This document shows positions 1-6,123 of a stretch of 8,707 nucleotides of DNA, in pieces. The notes beneath the pieces are model-generated. The model did no database searches. It was not told the origin of the DNA and saw only the letters and a list, made by a program, of their open reading frames with translations. Every line of letters begins with the position of its first letter. The stretch's first letter is position 1. Origin of the DNA: Actinomycetes bacterium (GTDB lineage Bacteria; Actinomycetota; Acidimicrobiia; Acidimicrobiales; Microtrichaceae). The stretch lies in NCBI GenBank assembly GCA_023423475.1, contig JAFAFN010000520.1, forward strand, positions 1-8,707. Direction: 5' to 3'. The position numbers and the translations under genes were made by a program.

Positions 1-442
1 TGCCGTTTCGGCACGAGGACCACGCAGCGGCAGGGTCGGCGAGCGCGAACGTCGTGACGGTCGCCGCGGCCCAAGCGGTTCCGCCGGCCGCCAGCAGGGC
101 TCGACGAGACGCCTTCCCGTCCTCCGCGACGAGCCCGGCGTCGCTCAGGGCGGCGACAGCCGCCGCCAAGTCGTCGGGAACGTCAGACTCGGCCACTCCG
201 CCGGTGAGCAGCTCGAGCGCTGGCACGCCCTCACCGGCCACACGATGGACCAGCTGTCCCGAACCGTCCAAGACGAGGAACTCGCCGTCGAGCGACTCGA
301 CGCGCAGACCGGAGCGGAGGCGAAGCGTGGAGCCGCCCGCCAAACGACTCATCGCTCGCCGACGGCCGAGTGGCGAGCGCTCCCGTCCGCCGCTGCGACG
401 CTCACCGTCGGCCCCGGGATCGAGACGCGGTTCTTCTTCCAT
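1..442 (-). CDS. PqqD-like domain protein with internal Tat-type signal (C-terminus cut by window edge)
   Basis: The minus-strand frame starts at ATG 442 with a clear ribosome site (AAGGAG at 447-452, four bases before the ATG) and runs open for 147 residues to the window edge, so the C-terminus is missing. Residues 1-40 are Arg-rich and low in complexity. Residues about 45-108 resemble a PqqD/RRE domain: the strand motif VESLDGEFLVLDGSGQ (48-63), then helices ending in LSDAGLV (99-105). Residues 112-140 look like a Tat signal: SRRALLA, a Gly/Ala-rich apolar stretch, and ALADPAAA as a possible signal-peptidase site. PqqD-like domains normally bind leader peptides in the cytoplasm, so this order suggests a protein that carries its own recognition domain ahead of an exported part. 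That role is inference; the exported part lies outside the window. A second ATG (residue 31) is a less likely start. It could also be a membrane-anchored PqqD-like protein. Confidence 0.72.
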   Translation of the reverse strand, partial: MEEEPRLDPGADGERRSGGRERSPLGRRRAMSRLAGGSTLRLRSGLRVESLDGEFLVLDGSGQLVHRVAGEGVPALELLTGGVAESDVPDDLAAAVAALSDAGLVAEDGKASRRALLAAGGTAWAAATVTTFALADPAAAWSSCRNG

Positions 443-488
443 GCTGCTCCTTAGCCTTCCAGCCGTTCAGCCCGCCACAGCCACCGCA

Positions 489-518
489 ACGCTAGTCGGC
501 GCCGAACAGAAGTGGCAG
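489..518 (-). promoter_or_regulatory. Candidate promoter for the PqqD-Tat gene
   Basis: On the minus strand, CTGCCA (513-518) could serve as a -35 box (four of six to TTGACA) and TAGCGT (489-494) as a -10 box of the actinobacterial TANNNT form, with an 18-base spacer. Transcription would start near 482, about 40 bases before the ATG at 442, leaving room for the AAGGAG ribosome site. This is a match by eye in GC-rich DNA and could be chance. Confidence 0.28.
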
Positions 519-712
519 AAGCCGGACGCCGAGTCGCGTCCAGCCGGTCGACCCGCAGCCTGACGCTCACTTCGTTCTCCATCGACGCACGCGGCGCCAC
601 CCCCTGAGCGGAGCGACGATCCGCCGATCCGCTGACCGTTCGATCTTCCTCAGCTCAGCCGGATCGGGCTCGTGGCCGTCCAGCAGCCCTCGCCAGGCCG
701 AGCGGATCCGAG

Positions 713-729
713 GCAGGGATGAACCCTGC
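713..729 (-). terminator. Weak hairpin after the dehydratase gene
   Basis: GCAGGG (713-718) and CCCTGC (724-729) form a 6-bp stem with a 5-base loop, about 20 bases past the stop codon of the minus-strand dehydratase gene. No T-run follows, so it is at best a weak or Rho-assisted end signal. The position fits, but the stem is short. Confidence 0.22.
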
Positions 730-747
730 GGGGCCCGCCCGTCTCGC

Positions 748-2604
748 TCATCTGGCCCAGCTGCTCACTTGCGCCGTCGGCATGTCGACGACGGTGCCGA
801 CCGTGTGCCGACGCAGGTCCACGGTCGCCCCTGTCTGGAGCGGGTCGATGGAAGTCGCGACGTCCGGGCTCATCGCCGGCACTGAGACCCAGCTGATCAA
901 GGGGTGCTCGGAGACCTCGGCGAGCTCGTCCGGCGAGAAGAGCACCTCGTGCAGCTTCTCTCCCGGGCGCAGGCCGGTGTAGACGATCTCGACGCGCTTG
1001 CCGGACTCGTTGATGAGACGTCGAGCCAGGTCCGAGATCTTCACGGGCTCCCCCATGTCGAGCACCAGCACCTTGCCGTCGTGGGAGTCGAGCGCGCCGG
1101 CCTGGATGACGAGCTCACACGCCTCGGGGATGGTCATGAAGTAGCGGGTGACTTCGGGGTGCGTCACGGTGACGGGTCCACCCTGAGCGATCTGCTCGCG
1201 GAAGAGCGGCAGTACCGAGCCACGACTGCCCAAGACGTTGCCGAACCTGACACTCAGGTAGGTGCCGTCCTGGGTCTTCCCGGCGAACGACGTCAGCTGC
1301 TCGGCGACACGCTTCGTGTGTCCGAGCACCGAGGTGGAGTCCGCCGCCTTGTCGGTCGAGATGTTGACGAAGCGCTCCACGTCGAACTTGCCCGACACGT
1401 CCAGCAGGTTCTGGGTGCCCCACACGTTGGTCTTCCAGCCCTCGCCCTCGTGCATCTCGAGCAGCGGCAGATGCTTCAGCGCAGCTGCATGGAAGACGAC
1501 TTCGGGGCGGTGCTCATCGAACACCTCGGTCATGCGCTCGGCGTCACGGATGCAGGCGACGACCAAGTCCCGACTGTCGAGCAGTCCCCGACCTTCGATC
1601 GAGAGCTGCACCGCCTGCAGCGCCGACTCATCCCGATCGAGCATCACCAGCGACTCCGGAGCGAAACGATGGATCTGGCGGCACAGCTCGGAGCCGATCG
1701 ATCCGCCGGCGCCGGTGACGAGCACTCGGCGTCCCGTGAGGTACCCGGCGACGGAGTCGATGTCGAGACTGAGCTCACGCCGTCCCAGCAGGTCCGCCTC
1801 GGTCAAGGGGCGGATGTCGGCGACGGTCACACCGGCACCGAAGAGCTCGGCCACCGGCGGCAGGATGAGCGTGTCGAGCCCCAGCGAGTCGGCACGGGCG
1901 GCGACGTCACGGATCGTCTCGCCGTCTGCCGACGGAATGGCGATGATCAGTGTCGAGGCGCCGGTGCGCTCCACCACCGCCGACAGCTGAGACCGGTCGC
2001 CCATGACCGGAACCCCCTTGACCCGCAGCTTCCGCAGGCTCGGGTTGTCGTCGATGATGGCGACGGGGTTGAACGGACCAGCCTTGAGCATCGCTGTCAC
2101 GATCTGAAGACCACCCTCGCCTGCCCCCATGACGATGATCGGCTCGCGACCGTCGTTCTTCGCGCGGGTCCAGCGGTCGAGCAGCAAGCGCCACATCAAC
2201 CGTCCGCCGCACATCACTGCGAGTGCGAGGAAGCCCGCGACGATCGATGCGCTGACCGGCACCGCATGATCGAGGATCGGGGAGGCGTCGAGCACCGCCA
2301 GAAGCAGCGTGACCGCCGCAGCGACACGGAGTGTGGCGGCGATCTCCTCGAAGGTTCCGTATCGCCAGCGGTGCACGTACAGGCCGGCGGCAGTGCCGAG
2401 CCCGACCTGCAGGACCGCAGCGACGCCCGCGACGATCAGCACGCCGATGAGGTCCACCTTCGCCCACTGCATCTCGAAGCGCAGGTACGTGGCCATCCAC
2501 AGCCCGACCAACCAGGCACTCGTGTCGAATGCCGCCTGTGTCGCGTAACGAAAACGCGGAAAGTATCGTGTCATGTCGCCCCGAACAGCCACAGTGCGGC
2601 CCAC
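748..2604 (-). CDS. Membrane-anchored nucleotide-sugar 4,6-dehydratase/epimerase (WbpM/PglF/CapD-FlaA1 type)
   Basis: The 618-residue protein has the full-length layout of this family. It has about four N-terminal membrane helices (roughly 29-46, 51-70, 90-107, 117-134), a first Rossmann-like domain starting at VMGAGEGG (158-165), and a second SDR domain starting at TGAGGSIGSE (297-306). Family members act at the inner membrane face on UDP-GlcNAc or related sugars, removing water across C4/C6 to give keto-deoxy sugars for surface glycans. The motif STDKAADSTSVLGHTK (416-431) holds the expected T417, D418, K419 and K431. The position usually Met in WbpM/PglF is Leu427 here, so the exact reaction is uncertain. 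HAAALKH (372-378), RFGNVLGSRGSV (453-464) and LRPGEKLHE (545-553) are further family motifs. The start is GTG 2604; ATG 2574 (residue 11, giving MTRYFPRFRY) is an equally credible start with GGGG just upstream. The gene is divergent from the Tat-protein gene across a repeat-bearing control region. Confidence 0.93.
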   Translation of the reverse strand: MGRTVAVRGDMTRYFPRFRYATQAAFDTSAWLVGLWMATYLRFEMQWAKVDLIGVLIVAGVAAVLQVGLGTAAGLYVHRWRYGTFEEIAATLRVAAAVTLLLAVLDASPILDHAVPVSASIVAGFLALAVMCGGRLMWRLLLDRWTRAKNDGREPIIVMGAGEGGLQIVTAMLKAGPFNPVAIIDDNPSLRKLRVKGVPVMGDRSQLSAVVERTGASTLIIAIPSADGETIRDVAARADSLGLDTLILPPVAELFGAGVTVADIRPLTEADLLGRRELSLDIDSVAGYLTGRRVLVTGAGGSIGSELCRQIHRFAPESLVMLDRDESALQAVQLSIEGRGLLDSRDLVVACIRDAERMTEVFDEHRPEVVFHAAALKHLPLLEMHEGEGWKTNVWGTQNLLDVSGKFDVERFVNISTDKAADSTSVLGHTKRVAEQLTSFAGKTQDGTYLSVRFGNVLGSRGSVLPLFREQIAQGGPVTVTHPEVTRYFMTIPEACELVIQAGALDSHDGKVLVLDMGEPVKISDLARRLINESGKRVEIVYTGLRPGEKLHEVLFSPDELAEVSEHPLISWVSVPAMSPDVATSIDPLQTGATVDLRRHTVGTVVDMPTAQVSSWAR

Positions 2605-2638
2605 ACCAGCGCCTCAGCGCCGCACTTCGATCCCAGCC

Positions 2639-2669
2639 ACGGTAGTGAAACATTGTTCGGTGCGGACAA
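2639..2669 (-). promoter_or_regulatory. Candidate promoter for the dehydratase gene
   Basis: On the minus strand, TTGTCC (2664-2669) and TACCGT (2639-2644) resemble -35 and -10 boxes with a 19-base spacer, which is longer than usual. The predicted start near 2632 would give a leader of about 28 bases before GTG 2604. The AACATTGTTC repeat (2649-2658) lies wholly inside the spacer, where a bound regulator would block or tune polymerase. Assigned by eye only. Confidence 0.3.
2648..2658. promoter_or_regulatory. Half-perfect copy of the GAAC-N3-GTTC motif (AAACATTGTTC)
   Basis: AAACATTGTTC matches seven of the eight defined bases of GAAC-N3-GTTC and shares the 10-mer AACATTGTTC exactly with the site at 2771-2781 on the other side of the same divergent region. 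It sits within the candidate promoter of the minus-strand dehydratase gene. An AT-leaning 10-mer repeated in about 200 bases of GC-rich DNA is unlikely by chance, so a shared operator is a reasonable guess. Confidence 0.42.
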
Positions 2670-2682
2670 CAAGGGGTTAATG

Positions 2683-2695
2683 ACTGATCTTCAGT
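2683..2695. repeat. 13-bp interrupted palindrome ACTGA-TCT-TCAGT
   Basis: ACTGA (2683-2687) is the exact reverse complement of TCAGT (2691-2695), with a 3-base centre. It lies mid-way in the divergent control region between the dehydratase gene and the Tat-protein gene and has the same 5-3-5 geometry as the TGAAC-ATT-GTTCA site nearby, but a different sequence. It could be a second operator or chance. Confidence 0.3.
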
Positions 2696-2769
2696 AGGCA
2701 ATTTCGCCCATGGCCCTAGCCCTTGTCTTCCGCGGCGGATCGTCGTACGGTCTGATGACTTTGCAAGGC

Positions 2770-2782
2770 TGAACATTGTTCA
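2770..2782. promoter_or_regulatory. Perfect 5-3-5 palindrome TGAAC-ATT-GTTCA upstream of the Tat-protein gene
   Basis: TGAAC and GTTCA are exact reverse complements around ATT. The site ends 34 bases before ATG 2817. With flanks it reads CTGAACATTGTTCAAGC, which matches 12 of 17 positions of CCGAACTCCGTTCAAAC (7748-7764) in front of the 6-dehydrogenase gene. This looks like a binding site for a dimeric regulator. It is not the Gram-positive LexA box, which has four bases between GAAC and GTTC. Confidence 0.45.
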
Positions 2783-2816
2783 AGCACGCGGGCGACACCG
2801 CTGGGGGTAGTTGAAG

Positions 2817-3866
2817 ATGGACGATCGGTTCGAACAGGACGTCGACGAGTCGGAAGCAGAGGCCGGAGTCGACCGCCGCAAGTTCATCCAGCGGGCCGGC
2901 ATCGGTGCGGCTGCCGCAGGTGGCGCGTGGGTCGCACCTTCGATCCTGGGCTCGAGTGTCGCGTTCGCACAGGGATCGGTGGGCGGGCCGACCATCCCGC
3001 CGACCACCGCCTCGACCACGACGACCACCGACCCCGCCAACCTCATCTGCGGAACCATCGATTGGCCGGAGGCTGGTGTCAGTAACAACCCGTCGAACGT
3101 TGCGTCGAACATCACGTTCCCAGTAGTTGTGACACCGCCCCCGACCACTCCGGTCTCGCTCCTGTCGGTGAACGGCAGCACTGCACGGCCGCTTCCGACG
3201 GTGTTCGCCGGAGCAAACCCGCCGTCGGCGAACTACCCACTCGCTGTGCTGCAGGGGGGCGCCATCGGTGCCAACGGCAACTTCAAGAACCTGCGCGCGA
3301 ACCGATCGGCGACCTCCACCAGCGGGAGTCTGGTTCCCCTTACGAGCTCGAGCTTCGGGTTCATCATCGCCCAGAACAACGCTGGCGGTGGCAACACTTC
3401 GTTCTCGTCGATCACCAACTACCAAGCGGTCACGTTCACGCTGAGCACCGCCGTGTACAACCTGCGGTTCCAGGTTGCGGACTTCACCGCCAATACTTTG
3501 GACCCCAACAACACCGTTGAGGACCTCCCGGCGCCCGGCACCGTCTTCCCCGCCCCCACCGGCTCACCGAACAGCTACGGGTGGAGCGGCGGCTTCGGCG
3601 CCCATCGCGATGCCCTCGGTTTCGACGTCCCCGTCCTCCTCACCAACGCTACGGGCGGAGTCGGGACAGTCGATGGCAACGGCAGCTTCACCAATCCGTT
3701 TCGTCGAAACGTCGTCGTCGCCTCCGCCGGCTCCGACTCGCGGATCTACATCACGATCCCAGGCCCGGTGAGCGAGTTCACCCTTCGGTATGCCACGGTT
3801 GGTGGCCGGGGTTCGCAGTGGATCGGGCTGACGAACCTGGAGTTTGGCAACTGCCCTCCCGCCTGA
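2817..3866 (+). CDS. Tat-exported protein of unknown function with Thr-rich linker
   Basis: The 349-residue product begins with an acidic stretch (residues 2-19, rich in D/E), then a Tat motif DRRKFIQ (19-25), an Ala/Gly-rich apolar segment, and a likely cleavage site after VAFA (48-51). A Pro/Thr linker (58-73, with TTTTT) follows, then about 270 residues rich in N, S, T, G and alternating beta-strand patterns, consistent with a secreted all-beta module. The mature part has only two cysteines, Cys78 and Cys346, near its two ends; they could form one disulfide. I recognise no family. ATG 2817 is preferred because GGGGG (2803-2807) lies nine bases upstream; a TTG at 2811 in the same frame is too close to it. 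The kinase gene starts about 5 bases after the stop, so the two are probably one transcript and the product may be the kinase's partner or substrate (inference). Confidence 0.85.
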   Translation: MDDRFEQDVDESEAEAGVDRRKFIQRAGIGAAAAGGAWVAPSILGSSVAFAQGSVGGPTIPPTTASTTTTTDPANLICGTIDWPEAGVSNNPSNVASNITFPVVVTPPPTTPVSLLSVNGSTARPLPTVFAGANPPSANYPLAVLQGGAIGANGNFKNLRANRSATSTSGSLVPLTSSSFGFIIAQNNAGGGNTSFSSITNYQAVTFTLSTAVYNLRFQVADFTANTLDPNNTVEDLPAPGTVFPAPTGSPNSYGWSGGFGAHRDALGFDVPVLLTNATGGVGTVDGNGSFTNPFRRNVVVASAGSDSRIYITIPGPVSEFTLRYATVGGRGSQWIGLTNLEFGNCPPA

Positions 3867-3871
3867 GCACG

Positions 3872-5068
3872 TTGCAGGGCTTCATTCTGCGACGCTCCTT
3901 GAATCATCTGAACGCGACGATCGAGGACGAGCTACTCGTCCTCGATCCCGCGTCTGGGCAGTTCCATTTGCTGTCGCACAGCGCCGGGTTGGTCTACGAG
4001 TCGGTCGACGGGACGTCGACCGCGGCAGGCATCGCCGGCTCGTTGAGCCACACGCTCGGACTGAGCGTCGATCAGCTCATCGGTGACGTGCAGGACGCAG
4101 TGCGATCGATGGTCAACCAAGGCCTGCTGATCGCTGACGATCCATCGTCCGACACCGCTGGGCTCCCCCGCCTCCACGTCGAACCGAGCCGACCAGCGGA
4201 CCCGAGGGCACCTCTTCGGCTGCTCGACCGCTCCGCCGAGATCGGACCGGTCCTCGCCGGGGCCGCCCGAGTGAGCGTGCGGAGCCATCTGCCCGGCGTC
4301 AACGACCTCCTCGCCGAGCCACTCGCGCTGCTCCCCCGGCCGTCGGGAACCGACCCGGCTCACGCGATTCTGTCCGTCACCGATCCCGGCGACACCGGTC
4401 CGTTCGAGATCCACGAGAACGGCACCACGGTCGCCTCTGCGGTCTCCGTCCACGAGGCGGCTGAGGCCGTGCTCGCAACGTGCAATCGACTCGCCACGAC
4501 CGAGCCCGCTGGAACGGTGAGGATCCATGGCGGCGTCGTGTCGAAGAACGACAAGGCGGTGGTGCTGTGCGGTGAGAGCGGTGCCGGCAAGTCGACGCTC
4601 ACCGCAGCGCTCGTCCAGCACGGCTGGCTGTACCTCACGGACGAGGTTGCAGTCATCGACCCAGCCACGTGGCTCGTCACGCCGTATCCGAAGTGGGTCG
4701 ACCTCTCGAACACATCCCTCCAGTTGCTGGGCCTCGACGAGCACCCCGCGATCGGCCCGACCGGTGCCAAGCACCACGTGCCCCCACAGGCGCTCGGAGA
4801 CATCGGCGGGGCTGCACCGGTCGCTGCCATCGTCATGCTGACCAGCGGCCAGCCCAAGGCAGCACCGCGGCGACTGGGTCCTTCCGAAGCAGTCGAGGCG
4901 ATGCTCGGCAACGTCTTCGCCACCACATGGGATCACCCGAACGGACTGCAAGCACTGGTCGACCTCTGCACCGCGACGACCGTGGTACAGATGACGAGGC
5001 GCCCCCTCGTCGAGATGGTGGCGCTGGTCGACGACCTGGTCAGAACAGCTCGACGTCCCCCAGGGTGA
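3872..5068 (+). CDS. PqqD-like domain fused to HPr-kinase-like P-loop kinase
   Basis: The 398-residue protein has an N-terminal PqqD-like domain (about 6-90; EDELLVLDPASGQFHLLSHS at 18-37, then helices ending MVNQGLLI at 80-87), a divergent middle (100-210), and a C-terminal HprK-type kinase domain. The kinase domain shows VRIHGGVV (216-223), Walker A GESGAGKS (234-241), and GWLYLTDEVAVID (251-263) with acidic D257/E258. PYPKWVDLSNTSL (271-283) resembles the segment after Walker B in HprK-related kinases. True HprK phosphorylates Ser46 of HPr; no HPr or PTS gene is present here, and HprK-related proteins beside PqqD and nucleotidyltransferase genes have unknown targets. The PqqD part may present a leader peptide to the kinase. 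No ATG or GTG fits; TTG 3872 is chosen because it keeps the whole domain and lies 5 bases after the previous stop. TTG 3899 is the alternative. There is no good ribosome site, so translation is probably coupled. The 3' end overlaps the acetyltransferase gene by 29 bp. Confidence 0.85.
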   Translation: MQGFILRRSLNHLNATIEDELLVLDPASGQFHLLSHSAGLVYESVDGTSTAAGIAGSLSHTLGLSVDQLIGDVQDAVRSMVNQGLLIADDPSSDTAGLPRLHVEPSRPADPRAPLRLLDRSAEIGPVLAGAARVSVRSHLPGVNDLLAEPLALLPRPSGTDPAHAILSVTDPGDTGPFEIHENGTTVASAVSVHEAAEAVLATCNRLATTEPAGTVRIHGGVVSKNDKAVVLCGESGAGKSTLTAALVQHGWLYLTDEVAVIDPATWLVTPYPKWVDLSNTSLQLLGLDEHPAIGPTGAKHHVPPQALGDIGGAAPVAAIVMLTSGQPKAAPRRLGPSEAVEAMLGNVFATTWDHPNGLQALVDLCTATTVVQMTRRPLVEMVALVDDLVRTARRPPG

Positions 5069-6107
5069 GTGCCAAGTCACCGATGCCGGGCACCGTCGGT
5101 CGGGTGATCGGCCGCCAGGTGAGGATCGGCCCCAGCTGCGGCACCGGCACGAACCCCGTCAGCGCACTTGCCGGATCGACCAGGCCACTGCCGATCGTCC
5201 GGATGGCGTAGTCGGCACCGGAGCGACGCAACAAGTGGCCGATCGCCCGGCCGACCGGAGCACCGGAGGGCGCCACGATGTCGCAGACCGTGAGCTCGGT
5301 GGCAGTCCCACGCCGACGAACTCGGAAGACGACGAGGCCGTCGTCGAGGCGGTCGCCCAACGGGAGCGCTCGATAGCCCAACGGGCCGAACGAGTAGCGC
5401 CAGCGCAGGTAGTCCGGGCTCACGTCGGTCCGGATGCCGCTCGCCGGTCGGACACGGTCGAGGAGCCGCTCGAGGTCGGCACTCGGAGCGGTGCGCTCAC
5501 CGAGCAGCGCCGTCGCGTCGACCGCGACGCCGGTGCCCGCGCTCCACTTCTCGGCAGCCGCACGAGCCCCAGCGATGCGTGGGAGGCTCAACGGCGAGCG
5601 CACCCGAAGACCCACCGGGACCCGGCCGACCTGTGACCATCCCATCTTCAGGTAGCCCGGGCGGCTCTGGTCGTTCGGGGTGTTGAAGACCACGCCGACG
5701 CCCTGCTCGGCCATCTCGTCCAGGGCGCCGCGGGTGAGCCTCGTGAAGATGCCTTTCCCCTGCCAGTCCGGGTGTGTCGCGGTGTCGACCGCGCGAACCG
5801 CCTGGATCACCTCGCCACCCGGCGCCGTGAACCGCCAGCGAAGGAAGACACGCAGGCCGGCGAGCGACCCGTCGGGAGCGACGGCCACCCAGGCCGGCGA
5901 CACCCCGAACGGGTTCTCGTCGTGCTTCCACGCGAAGAATCCCTCGTTCGGGTCCCCCTGCTTCCACCCGAGAGAGGCGCCGCACAGCTCGAGCACAGCG
6001 GTCCGGTCAGCCTGCGTCGCGGCCCGGATCCCGAGCCCTTCGTCGTCGGTGCGCTCGGATGTGTCACGCTGCATGGGCAGGCAAACTAGCGGCGTCGACG
6101 CTCCCAC
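5040..6107 (-). CDS. GNAT-family N-acetyltransferase
   Basis: The 355-residue protein carries the acetyl-CoA-binding signature of GNAT enzymes: AVDTATHPDWQGKGIFTRL (107-125), in which Q116-G-K-G119 is the pyrophosphate-binding turn, followed by FNTPNDQSRPGYLKMGW (141-157). The N-terminal domain spans about 25-165. The C-terminal half (about 210-330) repeats some of its features: FFAWKHDENPFG (57-68) resembles YLRWRYSFGPLGY (233-245), so a degenerate second GNAT lobe is likely. Family members acetylate amines on sugars, peptides or small molecules; the substrate here is unknown. It is the last gene of a minus-strand operon, 16 bases after the nucleotidyltransferase stop. The start is GTG 6107 with AGG eight bases upstream; ATG 6074 (residue 12) is possible but has no ribosome site. 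The 3' end overlaps the kinase gene tail-to-tail. Confidence 0.85.
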   Translation of the reverse strand: MGASTPLVCLPMQRDTSERTDDEGLGIRAATQADRTAVLELCGASLGWKQGDPNEGFFAWKHDENPFGVSPAWVAVAPDGSLAGLRVFLRWRFTAPGGEVIQAVRAVDTATHPDWQGKGIFTRLTRGALDEMAEQGVGVVFNTPNDQSRPGYLKMGWSQVGRVPVGLRVRSPLSLPRIAGARAAAEKWSAGTGVAVDATALLGERTAPSADLERLLDRVRPASGIRTDVSPDYLRWRYSFGPLGYRALPLGDRLDDGLVVFRVRRRGTATELTVCDIVAPSGAPVGRAIGHLLRRSGADYAIRTIGSGLVDPASALTGFVPVPQLGPILTWRPITRPTVPGIGDLALTLGDVELF

Positions 6108-6123
6108 GCAGAGGACCTGATGG

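Larger units (their letters stand above)
443..747. other. Intergenic stretch between two minus-strand genes
   Basis: These 305 bases separate the PqqD-Tat gene from the dehydratase gene upstream of it on the minus strand. I see no convincing coding frame. The stretch holds a candidate minus-strand promoter (489-518), a short hairpin just after the dehydratase stop (713-729), and a loose inverted repeat AGCGGA (607-612) / TCCGCT (628-633) with a 15-base loop. The gap size suggests that the PqqD-Tat gene has its own promoter and is not simply read through. Confidence 0.5.

Noticed and set aside
904..2697. A 597-codon open frame on the plus strand opposite the dehydratase gene
   Set aside because: Its product is compositionally odd (rich in H, R, D, E, Q with no recognisable motif), and the minus strand carries a clear family match over the same bases. 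Long antisense frames are common in GC-rich DNA.
2771..2781. LexA/SOS box
   Set aside because: The Gram-positive SOS box is GAAC-N4-GTTC; here the centre is three bases, and no DNA-repair gene follows.
2817..3866. PEP-CTERM or sortase-anchored surface protein
   Set aside because: The C-terminus ends in LEFGNCPPA with no hydrophobic helix, basic tail, PEP motif or LPXTG, so no sorting signal is present.
3872..5068. Classical HPr kinase/phosphorylase of carbon control
   Set aside because: The N-terminal half is PqqD-like rather than the HprK N-domain, and no HPr or PTS gene is nearby. Only the P-loop half is shared.
3932..5080. A 382-codon minus-strand frame opposite the kinase gene
   Set aside because: No recognisable domain, and the plus strand has an intact P-loop kinase with a PqqD-like domain.
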